This document shows, in pieces, positions 1 to 8,284 of a stretch of 64,000 bases of DNA (the first letter of the stretch is position 1; each line of letters starts with the position of its first letter). Source of the DNA: an uncultured bacterium (GTDB taxonomy: Bacteria > Bacillota > Clostridia > Lachnospirales > Lachnospiraceae); the NCBI GenBank assembly GCA_947574055.1, contig CANPIC010000009.1, positions 1 to 64,000 of the forward strand, in the 5' to 3' direction. The translations under genes and the position numbers were made by a program. The notes beneath the pieces were generated by a model. It made no database searches. It was not told the DNA's origin and was given only the letters and a program-made list of their open reading frames with translations.

Positions 1-93
1 TTGGGGGCCGCTTAAAATTTTTATATTTTTTTCGCATTTACTCTTGACATTTGCCGAAAATTTTGCTGAAGTTCCGTCAGTGACCATTCGTTT
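1..93. other. AT-rich stretch downstream of mnmA
   Basis: This short AT-rich stretch lies 3' of the mnmA stop codon. I see no gene in it and no convincing stem followed by a T-run. A TTGACA hexamer is present on the plus strand at 44-49, but no acceptable -10 follows at 16-18 bp. Confidence 0.4.
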
Positions 94-1167
94 CTACAAA
101 ATCGTTGCACCTCCCGCCACACAGCCGTCCCGGTAAAATACCACTGCCTGTCCCGGTGTCACGGCCCGTACAGGCTGTTCAAATGTACAGTGCAGGCAGT
201 CGTCTCCGACATGTTCGACCTGACAGTAAGCGCCCTTATGCCCGTAACGTATCTTCGCCAGAAATCTGTCTCCGTCCTCAAACCGCTCCACAGCCATATA
301 ATGCAGATGATGACAGTGCAGTTCTCTGGTCATGACATCTTCCGCCTCCCCGATAATGACTTCATTGGTATCGGCACAGATTCGTGTGACAAAGACCGGA
401 TGCCCCATAGCCAGATTCAGTCCTTTTCGCTGCCCGATCGTATAATGTATAATGCCCTTGTGTGCTCCGAGCTTCCTGCCGTCTTTTGTGACAAAGCTGC
501 CGGGAGGCGGGAGCACCTCTTTTGCCTCACGTTCTATAAATCCGGCATAATCCTGATCGGGAATAAAGCAGATTTCCTGGCTGTCCGGTTTGGCGGCCAC
601 CGGCAGGTGATAGCGCCGCGCCAGTTCACGTACCTCCTCTTTGGTATGGCCTGCAAGGGGCATCAGCGTCCTTGATAACTGTTCCTGTGTCAGACTGTAC
701 AGAGCATAGGTCTGATCTTTGACCGATGCAGTCATTCGCAGCGTGTAGCGGCCGTTTGCCAGCCTTTCAATCTGCCCGTAATGGCCGGTGGCAATATAAT
801 CCGCGCCGATGGCAAGCGCTCTCCCCAGCAGAGCCTCCCACTTTACATAGCGGTTGCAGGCAATGCAGGGATTGGGTGTCCTGCCGCACAGATATTCTGC
901 CGTGAAGTAGTCGATGACCTTTTTTTGAAATTCGTCCCTGAAATTCATGACATAATGCGGGATACCCAGCATCCCGGCCACACGCCGGGCATCTTCCACG
1001 GCGGACAGGCCACAGCAGCCCCCGTTTTCCGACGCCTGCAGCGCATCTTCCTGCTGCCAGATCTGCATCGTCACGCCTATGACATCATATCCCTGCTCCT
1101 TTAAAAGGCATGCCGCGACGGAGGAGTCCACCCCGCCTGACATGCCAATCACTGCCTTTTTTCTCAT
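94..1167 (-). CDS. mnmA: tRNA-specific 2-thiouridylase MnmA
   Basis: MnmA adenylates U34 of tRNA-Glu, tRNA-Gln and tRNA-Lys and inserts sulfur to give 2-thiouridine, using persulfide supplied by a cysteine desulfurase. The protein starts MRKKAVIGMSGGVDSSVAA, whose SGGVDSS is the PP-loop ATP site. A Cys-Cys pair (GGCCGLS) follows near residue 50, then TPNPCIACN and QEICFIP; the last two carry the conserved catalytic cysteines of the family. Length is 357 aa, normal for MnmA. The open frame runs 37 codons further upstream into iscU; I chose the ATG at 1167 because the conserved N-terminus begins there. It follows iscU with a 1-nt gap, so iscS-iscU-mnmA should be one transcript and sulfur relay is the clear theme. 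Confidence 0.95.
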   Translation of the reverse strand: MRKKAVIGMSGGVDSSVAACLLKEQGYDVIGVTMQIWQQEDALQASENGGCCGLSAVEDARRVAGMLGIPHYVMNFRDEFQKKVIDYFTAEYLCGRTPNPCIACNRYVKWEALLGRALAIGADYIATGHYGQIERLANGRYTLRMTASVKDQTYALYSLTQEQLSRTLMPLAGHTKEEVRELARRYHLPVAAKPDSQEICFIPDQDYAGFIEREAKEVLPPPGSFVTKDGRKLGAHKGIIHYTIGQRKGLNLAMGHPVFVTRICADTNEVIIGEAEDVMTRELHCHHLHYMAVERFEDGDRFLAKIRYGHKGAYCQVEHVGDDCLHCTFEQPVRAVTPGQAVVFYRDGCVAGGATIL

Positions 1168-1168
1168 A

Positions 1169-1612
1169 TTAATACGCTTCCTCTTCTGCCTCCTCACCCT
1201 CATGAATATCCGATTTGGGCTTTTCCAGCCCCTCGATGGTAATTTCATGCTTCTGGGCATAGTCCCAAAGCGCCGCATGGATGGCTTCCTCTGCCAGCAA
1301 AGAACAGTGCATCTTCACCGGCGGCAGCCCGTCCAGCGCCTCGGCGACGGCCTTGTTTGTAATCTGCATCGCTTCCTTAATATGCCTGCCCTTTACCAGC
1401 TCCGTAGCCATGCTGGAAGTAGCCACTGCCGCACCGCAGCCAAAGGTCTTGAATTTCACGTCACGGATCACCTGCTCCTCGTCAATATCCAGATAAATCC
1501 GCATGATATCCCCGCACTTGGCATTTCCCACCGTACCGACACCGCTGGCGTCCTCTATCTCCCCCATGTTACGGGGATTCTGAAAATGATCCATTACTTT
1601 TTCGCTGTACAT
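1169..1612 (-). CDS. iscU: Iron-sulfur cluster scaffold protein, NifU/IscU-like
   Basis: This is a scaffold on which [Fe-S] clusters are assembled from iron and the sulfur released by the adjacent desulfurase. The 147-aa product begins MYSEKVMDHFQNPRNMG, a standard NifU N-terminal signature. The three ligand cysteines are visible in the contexts GNAKCGD, FGCGAA and MHCSLLAEEA. The ATG at 1612 is favoured because GGAGG lies 7-8 nt upstream; the longer frame would start at a TTG that overlaps the iscS stop. The C-terminus ends in a short acidic tail (EGEEAEEEAY) beyond the scaffold fold. It sits between iscS and mnmA. IscU versus NifU N-domain naming is a matter of convention. Confidence 0.92.
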   Translation of the reverse strand: MYSEKVMDHFQNPRNMGEIEDASGVGTVGNAKCGDIMRIYLDIDEEQVIRDVKFKTFGCGAAVATSSMATELVKGRHIKEAMQITNKAVAEALDGLPPVKMHCSLLAEEAIHAALWDYAQKHEITIEGLEKPKSDIHEGEEAEEEAY

Positions 1613-1629
1613 GTTCTGGTTCCTCCGTG

Positions 1630-2826
1630 TCAAATCTGTTTTTCCGCTTTTCCGCTTTTGATAAAGTCTTCATATAAAGGCGACATGGCGCGCAGACGCG
1701 CGACAATCTTTTTCACCGCTTCGATTACATAGTCCAGTTCCTCCCTGGTCGTCTCCTCACCGAGTGTCAGGCGCAGGGAACCGTGGGCAATCTCATGGGG
1801 CAGCCCGATGGCCAGCAGCACATGGGAGGGGTCCAGAGAACCGGAAGTGCAGGCCGATCCACTGGAAGCACAGATCCCTTCCATATCCAGCATGATCAGC
1901 AGCGACTCCCCTTCCACGAACCGGAAACTGAAGTTTACATTGTTGGGCAGCCTTTTTTTTCTGTCGCCGTTGAGCCGGCAATAAGGGACCTCCGCCTCGA
2001 TCCTCTCGATCAGATAATCCCGCAGCGCAGTCTCCTGTGCGGCCCTTTGCTCCATATGTTCCATGGCACGGGCCACTGCCGCGCCTAGTCCTACGATGCC
2101 GGGCACATTTTCCGTCCCCGCCCTTCTGGCTCTCTCCTGTGCGCCGCCATGGATAAAGGAACGGATTTTCAGACCCTTTCTGATATATAAAAAGCCAATG
2201 CCTTTGGGGCCGTTTAACTTGTGCCCGCTGGCGCTTAACATGTCAATGTGGCAACGTTCCACATCAATCGGGATCTGACCGTAAGCCTGTACGGCATCCG
2301 TATGGAAGAGAATGTCATGCTCTCTGGCCAACGCCCCGATCTCTTCTATGGGCTGGACTGTCCCGATCTCATTGTTGGCAAACATCACACTGATCAGTAT
2401 GGTATCCTCACGGATAGCCGCTTTTAATTCATCCAGTTTCAGGATACCGTTTTCATCCACGCCTACATAAGTCACTTCGTATCCATGCTTTTCCAGAAAC
2501 TGACAGGTATGCAAAACCGCATGGTGCTCTATGGCGGAAGTAATGATATGCTTTCCCTTTGCCGCATAAGCCTCCGCGGTGGCTTTCAGCGCCCAGTTAT
2601 CGGCCTCCGAACCGCCCGCTGTAAAATAGATCTCATTGCTCTGTACCCCCAGGGAGTGGGCGATTTGCTCTCTTGCCCCCTGGACTGCTTCTTTTCCGGC
2701 CGCGCCGATGCCATAGATACTGCTGGGATTTCCGAACTGTTCCGTAAAGTATGGCAGCATCGCATCTACCACTTCTTTTGCCGTTTTCGTCGTTGCCGCA
2801 TGATCCAGATATATGAACGGTTTCAT
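1630..2826 (-). CDS. iscS: Cysteine desulfurase, IscS/NifS family
   Basis: This PLP enzyme converts cysteine to alanine and passes the persulfide to the IscU scaffold and to MnmA. It begins MKPFIYLDHAATTKTAKEVV, has SASGHKLNGPKGIGF (GHK holds the PLP lysine) and a mobile-loop active cysteine in CASSGSACTSGS. Length is 398 aa. The ATG at 2826 has AAAGGAG about 12 nt upstream; two GTG codons at 2838 and 2835 are alternatives but sit too close to that site. It is the first gene of the iscS-iscU-mnmA operon and has a good promoter at 2881-2909. No IscR/Rrf2 regulator gene is next to it in this window, although such a gene often is. Confidence 0.95.
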   Translation of the reverse strand: MKPFIYLDHAATTKTAKEVVDAMLPYFTEQFGNPSSIYGIGAAGKEAVQGAREQIAHSLGVQSNEIYFTAGGSEADNWALKATAEAYAAKGKHIITSAIEHHAVLHTCQFLEKHGYEVTYVGVDENGILKLDELKAAIREDTILISVMFANNEIGTVQPIEEIGALAREHDILFHTDAVQAYGQIPIDVERCHIDMLSASGHKLNGPKGIGFLYIRKGLKIRSFIHGGAQERARRAGTENVPGIVGLGAAVARAMEHMEQRAAQETALRDYLIERIEAEVPYCRLNGDRKKRLPNNVNFSFRFVEGESLLIMLDMEGICASSGSACTSGSLDPSHVLLAIGLPHEIAHGSLRLTLGEETTREELDYVIEAVKKIVARLRAMSPLYEDFIKSGKAEKQI

Positions 2827-2850
2827 GACACTCACCACTCCTTTTATTTT

Positions 2851-2887
2851 CTAGTATTGTACTATGAATTCAATGATTACACTATAG
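2851..2887. promoter_or_regulatory. Imperfect palindrome over the iscS promoter, candidate operator
   Basis: The sequence CTAGTATTGTA (2851-2861) is mirrored by TACACTATAG (2878-2887) around a central GAATTC at 2866-2871. It covers the -10 hexamer and the expected start of the iscS transcript. Position and dyad shape fit a repressor site; an Rrf2/IscR-type regulator would be natural for this operon. That assignment is inference, because no regulator gene is linked. Confidence 0.35.
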
Positions 2888-2909
2888 CACCGCCTACCGG
2901 TTCTGTCAA
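2881..2909 (-). promoter_or_regulatory. Promoter of iscS-iscU-mnmA
   Basis: Read on the minus strand there is TTGACA, 17 nt, then TATAGT, a near-consensus housekeeping sigma promoter about 55 nt upstream of the iscS ATG. On the opposite strand a TATAAT at 2924-2929 could serve the divergent flippase gene, but its -35 is poor. Confidence 0.75.
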
Positions 2910-3004
2910 TAAAGGCCGTTACATATAATGAAGCAAGAACAGGAAGCAAGATAGCCCCTCGGACAAAAGTCCTGTCTGCGCGGCTGTCGGACTGCAGGTA
3001 TTTC

Positions 3005-4342
3005 ATGCGAAAAAATAATCCTTTTCTCACCGGTACTCTGATCCTGACTCTGGCCGGATTTTTAAGCCGCCTGATCGGCTTTTTTTACAGAGCTTTTCTC
3101 TCCCGTACGTTTGGCGAAGAAGGTATGGGTATCTACCAGCTTCTCGGCCCTGTGATGGCACTCTCCTTTTCTGTAACGGCAGCCGGTATCCAGACTGCCG
3201 TTTCCAAATTTACGGCCTCTGAGACAACCACGCATGACCACCGGGCATCCCTGCGTGTACTTACCGCAGGTTTCCTGCTCTCGATGCCGCTTTCCCTTGG
3301 CTGCACCTGGTTTATCTACAGCCGTGCAGACTGGATTGCCTCCGCATTTTTACTGGAAGAACGCACCGCGCCTCTGCTGCGCATTTTCGCTCTGTCTATC
3401 CCGTTTTGCTCAACCCATTCCCTGATCAACGGTTATTTCTACGGGATCAAACGTGCCGGCATCCCGGCGCTGACGCAGATCCTGGAACAGCTGGCCAGAG
3501 TGGGAAGTGTCTTTTTGATCTGTGGATGGCAAAAGGCACACCAGGGTGTGCCACTGATCGCCTCTGCAGTCATCGGTCTGACCATCGGCGAATGTTTTTC
3601 CATGCTGATCTCTCTGACAGCGGTTTATCTGCGCTTCTTCCGTCTGCGGGCGTATCCCGCCGTCCCGGGCAAGCGGCAGTATTCCACCCTGACCATGGCC
3701 GGAAAAATCATGACTTTATCCGCGCCGCTGACCGCCAGCCGGATCGCCGTCAATCTCCTGCAGAGCGTGGAAGCTGTCTCCATCCCCAGCTGCCTTGTGC
3801 GGCACGGCTTTTCTCAGGCGCAGGCCCTCTCCGTCTATGGCGTGCTCACCGGTATGGCCCTGCCGCTGATTATGTTTCCCACGGCGCTGATCAATTCCGC
3901 CTGCGTCCTTTTGCTTCCCGTTATCTCAGAGGCAGACGAAAGCGGCAACCGGGCAACCATCCGCAGCGCCGTGCGAAAATCGTTCCGCTACTGTACCCTC
4001 TTTGGCAGTCTGTGTACCGCCTGTTTTCTGCTCACCGGCAGATATGCGGGGATATTACTGTTTCAAAGTGAAATGGCCGGTTCCTTTATTCTCACGCTCA
4101 GCTTTATCTGCCCGCTTTTATACCTCTCCGGCGCTCTCTCCAGCGTCCTCCACGGACTGGGAAAGACCGGTATCACCTTCCTGTTTAATATCACTGCCCT
4201 GACAATAAGGCTCCTGTTTGTATTTTGGCTCATTCCTGCCATTGGTATACAGGGATATCTGTACGGACTTCTCTTCAGCCAGTTTCTGGTCACAGCGCTG
4301 GAGATACTGGCAGTCCGCTATCACGTAAGGAGGGGGAGATAA
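3005..4342 (+). CDS. SpoVB-like polysaccharide flippase (MOP/MATE superfamily)
   Basis: This is a multi-spanning membrane protein of the family that includes SpoVB, MurJ-type lipid II flippases and polysaccharide exporters. The product is 445 aa and hydrophobic throughout, with about 12-14 likely membrane segments. The N-terminus MRKNNPFLTGTLILTLAGF and the stretch FLSRLIGFFYRAFLSRTFG match the start of SpoVB homologues. In spore formers SpoVB is needed for cortex synthesis, probably by moving lipid-linked precursors. No sporulation gene is adjacent, so the substrate is open. It is one of only two plus-strand genes and is divergent from iscS. The ATG at 3005 has a weak ribosome binding site. 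The stop codon lies inside the terminator stem that follows. Confidence 0.8.
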   Translation: MRKNNPFLTGTLILTLAGFLSRLIGFFYRAFLSRTFGEEGMGIYQLLGPVMALSFSVTAAGIQTAVSKFTASETTTHDHRASLRVLTAGFLLSMPLSLGCTWFIYSRADWIASAFLLEERTAPLLRIFALSIPFCSTHSLINGYFYGIKRAGIPALTQILEQLARVGSVFLICGWQKAHQGVPLIASAVIGLTIGECFSMLISLTAVYLRFFRLRAYPAVPGKRQYSTLTMAGKIMTLSAPLTASRIAVNLLQSVEAVSIPSCLVRHGFSQAQALSVYGVLTGMALPLIMFPTALINSACVLLLPVISEADESGNRATIRSAVRKSFRYCTLFGSLCTACFLLTGRYAGILLFQSEMAGSFILTLSFICPLLYLSGALSSVLHGLGKTGITFLFNITALTIRLLFVFWLIPAIGIQGYLYGLLFSQFLVTALEILAVRYHVRRGR

Positions 4343-4372
4343 ACGTCCTACCCGTTTATCTCCCCCCTCTTT
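4330..4372 (+). terminator. Terminator of the flippase gene
   Basis: GGGGGAGATAAAC (4332-4344) pairs with GTTTATCTCCCCC (4354-4366) around a 9-nt loop, followed by CTCTTTG. The ascending arm contains the TAA stop of the flippase gene. The U-run is short, so termination strength is uncertain. It lies between convergent genes and could partly serve both strands. Confidence 0.7.
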
Positions 4373-4385
4373 GTGTTGTCGCAGC

Positions 4386-4661
4386 TTACGATTGTTTCCA
4401 GCGCTTTAATGTCGGAAACCACTGAAGCATGGCTTTTCTTGCCGTTTCCTCATCCATATCCGGATGCGCGCCTGCCATATGCGGTACACATACCTCGATC
4501 ATCTCTTCCATCGTACCCTGAAATGTAAAAGCCCCGTTTTCCAGACAATAGCTGCAATATTCCTCATTTTTGCTGCCATCGGCATTGGTTCCGTACAGCT
4601 CCCGGGTATCTCCCATGGGCATACCACAGCTCTGACAAAAGTTCTGATTTGTTTCCTTCAT
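4386..4661 (-). CDS. Small zinc-ribbon protein
   Basis: A 91-aa protein with two CxxC pairs: C9 and C12 in FCQSCGMPMG, and C36 and C39 in EYCSYC. This resembles the small putative zinc-ribbon proteins common in Clostridia, in which the N-terminal half binds one zinc and the C-terminal half is helical (here FQGTMEEMIEVCVPHMAG). Function is not established for the family. It stands alone: dacF-type carboxypeptidase is upstream by about 120 nt on the same strand (4781 stop), and a palindrome at 4738-4752 lies between. The ATG at 4661 is preceded by a weak site. Confidence 0.7.
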   Translation of the reverse strand: MKETNQNFCQSCGMPMGDTRELYGTNADGSKNEEYCSYCLENGAFTFQGTMEEMIEVCVPHMAGAHPDMDEETARKAMLQWFPTLKRWKQS

Positions 4662-4737
4662 TTCTCTTACCTCAGTCTTTCCTTTATATGTCGTGTGTTG
4701 TTATGTTTCTGTCATATCTAAGATAACACACATAACC

Positions 4738-4752
4738 TGACATCCTATGTCA
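4738..4752. promoter_or_regulatory. Perfect 6-bp palindrome TGACAT-CCT-ATGTCA
   Basis: A perfect inverted repeat sits 77 nt upstream of the zinc-ribbon gene and would overlap a weak -35 for it. A second dyad, GTGTGTT (4693-4699) and AACACAC (4725-4731), lies closer to the gene. Either could be an operator; no regulator is known here. Confidence 0.3.
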
Positions 4753-4780
4753 TGTTTTTATAAAGCGGCTACTGCATGTA

Positions 4781-6196
4781 TCAAAACCATCTCCTGCCCC
4801 GGCGCCTTCTCCTTCTCCTGCGCTGCCTTACTCTGTGTGCATATCTCCTGCGCTCGATTTGTTCCCATCTTTGCCTCTGACTGAGGAAACAATGTCGTCT
4901 TACTGTCATCATCCCCAGGACTGCTCCCGCCGCCAGAAGAATCCCCGCAGCGCCCCATGCAATATATTTCCAGGGAAAGGGCTTCTTTTCTTTTTCCTGC
5001 TCCCTGGTGCCCACTATCTGGATCGTCGCCTCTGCCGCTTCCTCCTCCACACCTGCGCTGCTTACCTCCAGCAGCGTTTTTCCGGCAAAATGATCCTGCC
5101 AATACCAGTTTATGGCCAGATCCTCCTGCTTTTCTCCGTATGTAATTTCCGGCACCAGTTCTGCACTGTCTGCTCCCTTTGGCAGCACAGCGAAGGCACT
5201 GTCATCATCCGGCAGGGAAATCTGACAGTCTGCAGGCAGAGAGTTGTCTTCTCTGAGCAAGTCTTCATAATACTCTTGCTCTTTTTCTATTTTCACCTTA
5301 GAAAAGTGATCCAGGCCATACGACAGCAATGCTCCCGTATCCACATAAAGCTGATCCTTCACATCTTTCATCACCACACAGATCACTTCCATACCGTCTC
5401 TCTGTGCACAAGTAACCAAAGTATGCCCGGCTACAATCGTATAACCGGTTTTTCCGGCAAAAACCTCACTGTTATAAAATGTACTCTTACTGATCATTTT
5501 ATGATGGTTGTACATGCAGATCTGGTCTTTCTGCCAGGGCATGGAAGGGATCTCATAATAAGCAGATGCCGAAACCGTCCGAAAGGCCTCATATTCTAGT
5601 GCCGCTTTTGTAATCAAAGCCATATCATAGGCACTGGTCACATGTGACTCATCGGGGAGCCCATGCGGATTTGTGAAAACGGTATCCTCACAGCCCAGTT
5701 CCCTGGCCTTCTCATTCATCATCTCCACAAATCCGTCTATCGTACCGCCCACATGCACAGCCAGCGCATAGGCGGCATCATTTGCAGAGGCAAGCATGAC
5801 CGCATACAGGCACTGTTCCACGGTCAGCTGCTCTCCCACATCCAGCGCAATATGCGTCCCCTTGTCCTCCATATAGACGGCTTCCGGCGGCACGGTCACG
5901 ACCTCATTCATCTTACAGTTCTCTACAGCCAGCAAAGCCGTCATAACCTTCGTAATACTCGCCGGATAATGAACGGCATGCATATTATGATCAAACAGCA
6001 CCGCTCCTGTGGATGCCTCCATCACAATCCCCGCTTCCGCCGCAATAACCGGCCCCTCCGGCCAGACAGTCTCTGCCCCCGGCTGATCCCTGTCATCAGT
6101 GGCATACACACGGAGCGGACATGCCAACAGACTGATGCACAAAATCATGCACAACACTGTCTGAAACCGGTCCATCCTCTTTCTGGTATCGTACAT
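4781..6196 (-). CDS. D-alanyl-D-alanine carboxypeptidase (DacF/DacA type, peptidase S11)
   Basis: This penicillin-binding protein trims the terminal D-Ala from peptidoglycan stem peptides outside the membrane. The three catalytic motifs are in order: SITK at about 80-83, SAN at 137-139 and KTG at 249-251. An N-terminal hydrophobic signal segment (residues about 12-31) precedes them. The C-terminal domain ends in a single membrane span at about 411-431, which should anchor the enzyme, followed by a cytoplasmic tail. That tail is very basic and contains eight consecutive arginines encoded by mixed CGC, AGG and AGA codons. Length 471 aa; start ATG 6196 has AGGGAG 7 nt upstream. It follows thrS by 14 nt and may be cotranscribed. 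Confidence 0.9.
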   Translation of the reverse strand: MYDTRKRMDRFQTVLCMILCISLLACPLRVYATDDRDQPGAETVWPEGPVIAAEAGIVMEASTGAVLFDHNMHAVHYPASITKVMTALLAVENCKMNEVVTVPPEAVYMEDKGTHIALDVGEQLTVEQCLYAVMLASANDAAYALAVHVGGTIDGFVEMMNEKARELGCEDTVFTNPHGLPDESHVTSAYDMALITKAALEYEAFRTVSASAYYEIPSMPWQKDQICMYNHHKMISKSTFYNSEVFAGKTGYTIVAGHTLVTCAQRDGMEVICVVMKDVKDQLYVDTGALLSYGLDHFSKVKIEKEQEYYEDLLREDNSLPADCQISLPDDDSAFAVLPKGADSAELVPEITYGEKQEDLAINWYWQDHFAGKTLLEVSSAGVEEEAAEATIQIVGTREQEKEKKPFPWKYIAWGAAGILLAAGAVLGMMTVRRHCFLSQRQRWEQIERRRYAHRVRQRRRRRRRRGRRWF

Positions 6197-6210
6197 CCGT
6201 TTGCTCCCTT

Positions 6211-8175
6211 TTATTTCCGCTCTTCTTCCGGCAATTCTCTGCGGATTTCCTTTGTGCGGATCTCCTTACAGATCTGTTCGATAAATTCCTCCACGCGCTT
6301 TTGCCCTTCATCACCCGCAAAACGGCTTCTGACACTGACCAGTCCCTGTTCCTGCTCACTGGCTCCGACTACCAGCATATAGGGCAGCTTGGCCATCCTG
6401 GCTTCTCTGATCTTATAACCGATCTTCTCCGAACGGTTATCCACAGTCACATCAATACCGTTTGCCGCCAGCCGGCTGCACACCTGCTCCGCATACTCGT
6501 CAAATTTTTCCGAAATCGTCAGAATACGCACCTGTTCCGGGCAAAGCCAGGTCGGGAACTTGCCGGCATATTTCTCAATCAGCCACGCCAGGGTCCGCTC
6601 ATAGCAGCCCAGGGAAGTGCGGTGTATAATATACGGACGGATCTTATCCCCGTTTTGGTCAATGTAATACATGTCAAAATTTTCGGCAATCGCACAGTCA
6701 AGCTGAATGGTGATCATCGTATCTTCTTTGCCATATACATTTTTGGCCTGGATATCAATCTTGGGACCATAAAAAGCAGCTTCCCCGTCCGCTTCCGTAA
6801 ACGGCAGATGATTCTCAAGCAGAATCCGGCGCAGCGCATCCTGTGTCTTTTCCCAATAAGCCTCGTCTCCCAGATATTTTTCCCGGTTGTCAGGATCCCA
6901 TTTGGACAGGCGATAGGTCACATCTTCCAGCAGCCCCAAAGTGCCCAGTACATAATTGGCAAGTTTCAGACAGTTGCCCAGCTCCTCTTCCGCCTGATCA
7001 GGCCGGATGACCAGATGCCCCTCCGAAATGGTAAACTGACGGACTCTTGTCAGTCCATGCATCTCACCTGAGTCCTCATTGCGAAACAGTGTCGATGTCT
7101 CGCCGTAACGAATCGGCAGGTCACGATAGGAATGTTGGCCGTTTTTATAACAATAATACTGGAACGGACAGGTCATGGGACGCAGGGCAAACACTTCCTT
7201 ATCCGTTTCCTCATCGCCCAGGACAAACATGCCTTCCTTATAGTGGTCCCAGTGGCCGGAGATCTTATACAGATCACTTTTGGCCATCAGTGGTGTCTTC
7301 GTCCGCACATATCCCCACTCACGATCTTCCAGATCCTCAATCCACCGCTGCAGCTTCATGACCATCTTAGTGCCCCTGGGCAGCAGCAGCGGCAGGCCCT
7401 GTCCGACCACATCCACTGTCGTAAACAGCTCCATCTCCCGGCCCAGCCTGTTATGATCCCGTTTCTTAATCTCTGCCAGGTGCTCCAGATACGCCTCCAG
7501 TTCCTCTTTTGTGGCAAAAGCGGTGCCGTAAATCCTCTGTAGCTGCGCCTGATCAGAATCGCCCCGCCAGTAGGCCATAGAGGAAGAAATCAGCTTAAAC
7601 GCTTTGATCCCTTTGGTGCTCATCAGATGAGGGCCGGCGCACAAATCCACAAACCCGCCCTGGTCATAGAAAGAAATCTCGGCCTCCTCTGGCAGATCCC
7701 GGATCAGTTCTACCTTATAAGGCTCACAGCGCTCTTCCATATATCGGATTGCTTCTTCCCTCCCGAGAGTAAAACGCTCCAGCTTATGCCCCTCTTTGAT
7801 GATCTTTTTCATCTCTTTCTCCAGATTGTCCAGATCTTCCCTGGAAAAAGGCGCATGATCAAAATCATAATAAAATCCCTCGTCTATGGAAGGGCCGATG
7901 GTCACTTTCGCATCCGGAAACAACCGCTTGACCGCCTGTGCCAGCACATGGGAACAGGTATGACGCAGCACCTGCAAGCCCCCCGCATCCCTGACTGTGA
8001 GGATCTGCAGATGGCAGTCCTCTTCGATCACTGTCCGCAGATCCACCACTTTCCCGTCCACTTCACCGGCACATGCCGCTCTGGCAAGTCCCTCGCTGAT
8101 ATCTAAGGCAATCTCATAAATGCTCCTGGCCTGTGTATACTCTTTACAGCTTCCGTCTTTTAATGTGATCTTCAT
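6211..8175 (-). CDS. thrS: Threonyl-tRNA synthetase
   Basis: ThrS charges tRNA-Thr and edits mischarged Ser. The 654-aa protein has the expected order: TGS domain (MKITLKDGSCKEYTQ start), editing domain with HTCSHVLAQAVKRLFP, and class II core with the zinc-site cysteine in RPMTCPFQYY, plus motif 3 and an anticodon-binding domain. The open frame extends 34 codons upstream, but ATG 8175 is preceded by GGGAGG and matches the family start. The 110-nt gap to pnp holds a terminator but is too short for a T-box, the usual control of thrS in Firmicutes. Confidence 0.97.
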   Translation of the reverse strand: MKITLKDGSCKEYTQARSIYEIALDISEGLARAACAGEVDGKVVDLRTVIEEDCHLQILTVRDAGGLQVLRHTCSHVLAQAVKRLFPDAKVTIGPSIDEGFYYDFDHAPFSREDLDNLEKEMKKIIKEGHKLERFTLGREEAIRYMEERCEPYKVELIRDLPEEAEISFYDQGGFVDLCAGPHLMSTKGIKAFKLISSSMAYWRGDSDQAQLQRIYGTAFATKEELEAYLEHLAEIKKRDHNRLGREMELFTTVDVVGQGLPLLLPRGTKMVMKLQRWIEDLEDREWGYVRTKTPLMAKSDLYKISGHWDHYKEGMFVLGDEETDKEVFALRPMTCPFQYYCYKNGQHSYRDLPIRYGETSTLFRNEDSGEMHGLTRVRQFTISEGHLVIRPDQAEEELGNCLKLANYVLGTLGLLEDVTYRLSKWDPDNREKYLGDEAYWEKTQDALRRILLENHLPFTEADGEAAFYGPKIDIQAKNVYGKEDTMITIQLDCAIAENFDMYYIDQNGDKIRPYIIHRTSLGCYERTLAWLIEKYAGKFPTWLCPEQVRILTISEKFDEYAEQVCSRLAANGIDVTVDNRSEKIGYKIREARMAKLPYMLVVGASEQEQGLVSVRSRFAGDEGQKRVEEFIEQICKEIRTKEIRRELPEEERK

Positions 8176-8210
8176 ATCAATTCCTCCCTGCTCCCATACC
8201 TTATAAACCC

Positions 8211-8250
8211 AAAAGGCCGAACCATCAGCGCAGGATGTATTCGGCCTTTT
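8211..8250 (-). terminator. Terminator between pnp and thrS
   Basis: AAAAGGCCGAA and TTCGGCCTTTT form an 11-bp perfect stem around an 18-nt loop. The descending arm supplies TTTT. It sits 34 nt after the pnp stop and 36 nt before the thrS start, so it should reduce readthrough from pnp into thrS. Confidence 0.8.
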
Positions 8251-8284
8251 GTCATCACGGCAGCTTACTCTGCCCACGTTATCT

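Noticed and set aside
44-72. Plus-strand promoter with TTGACA
   Set aside because: No acceptable -10 hexamer at 16-18 bp spacing and no plus-strand gene downstream.
8176-8284. T-box riboswitch upstream of thrS
   Set aside because: The gap is only 110 nt and holds an intergenic terminator; the T-box stem I and conserved T-box sequence are not present.
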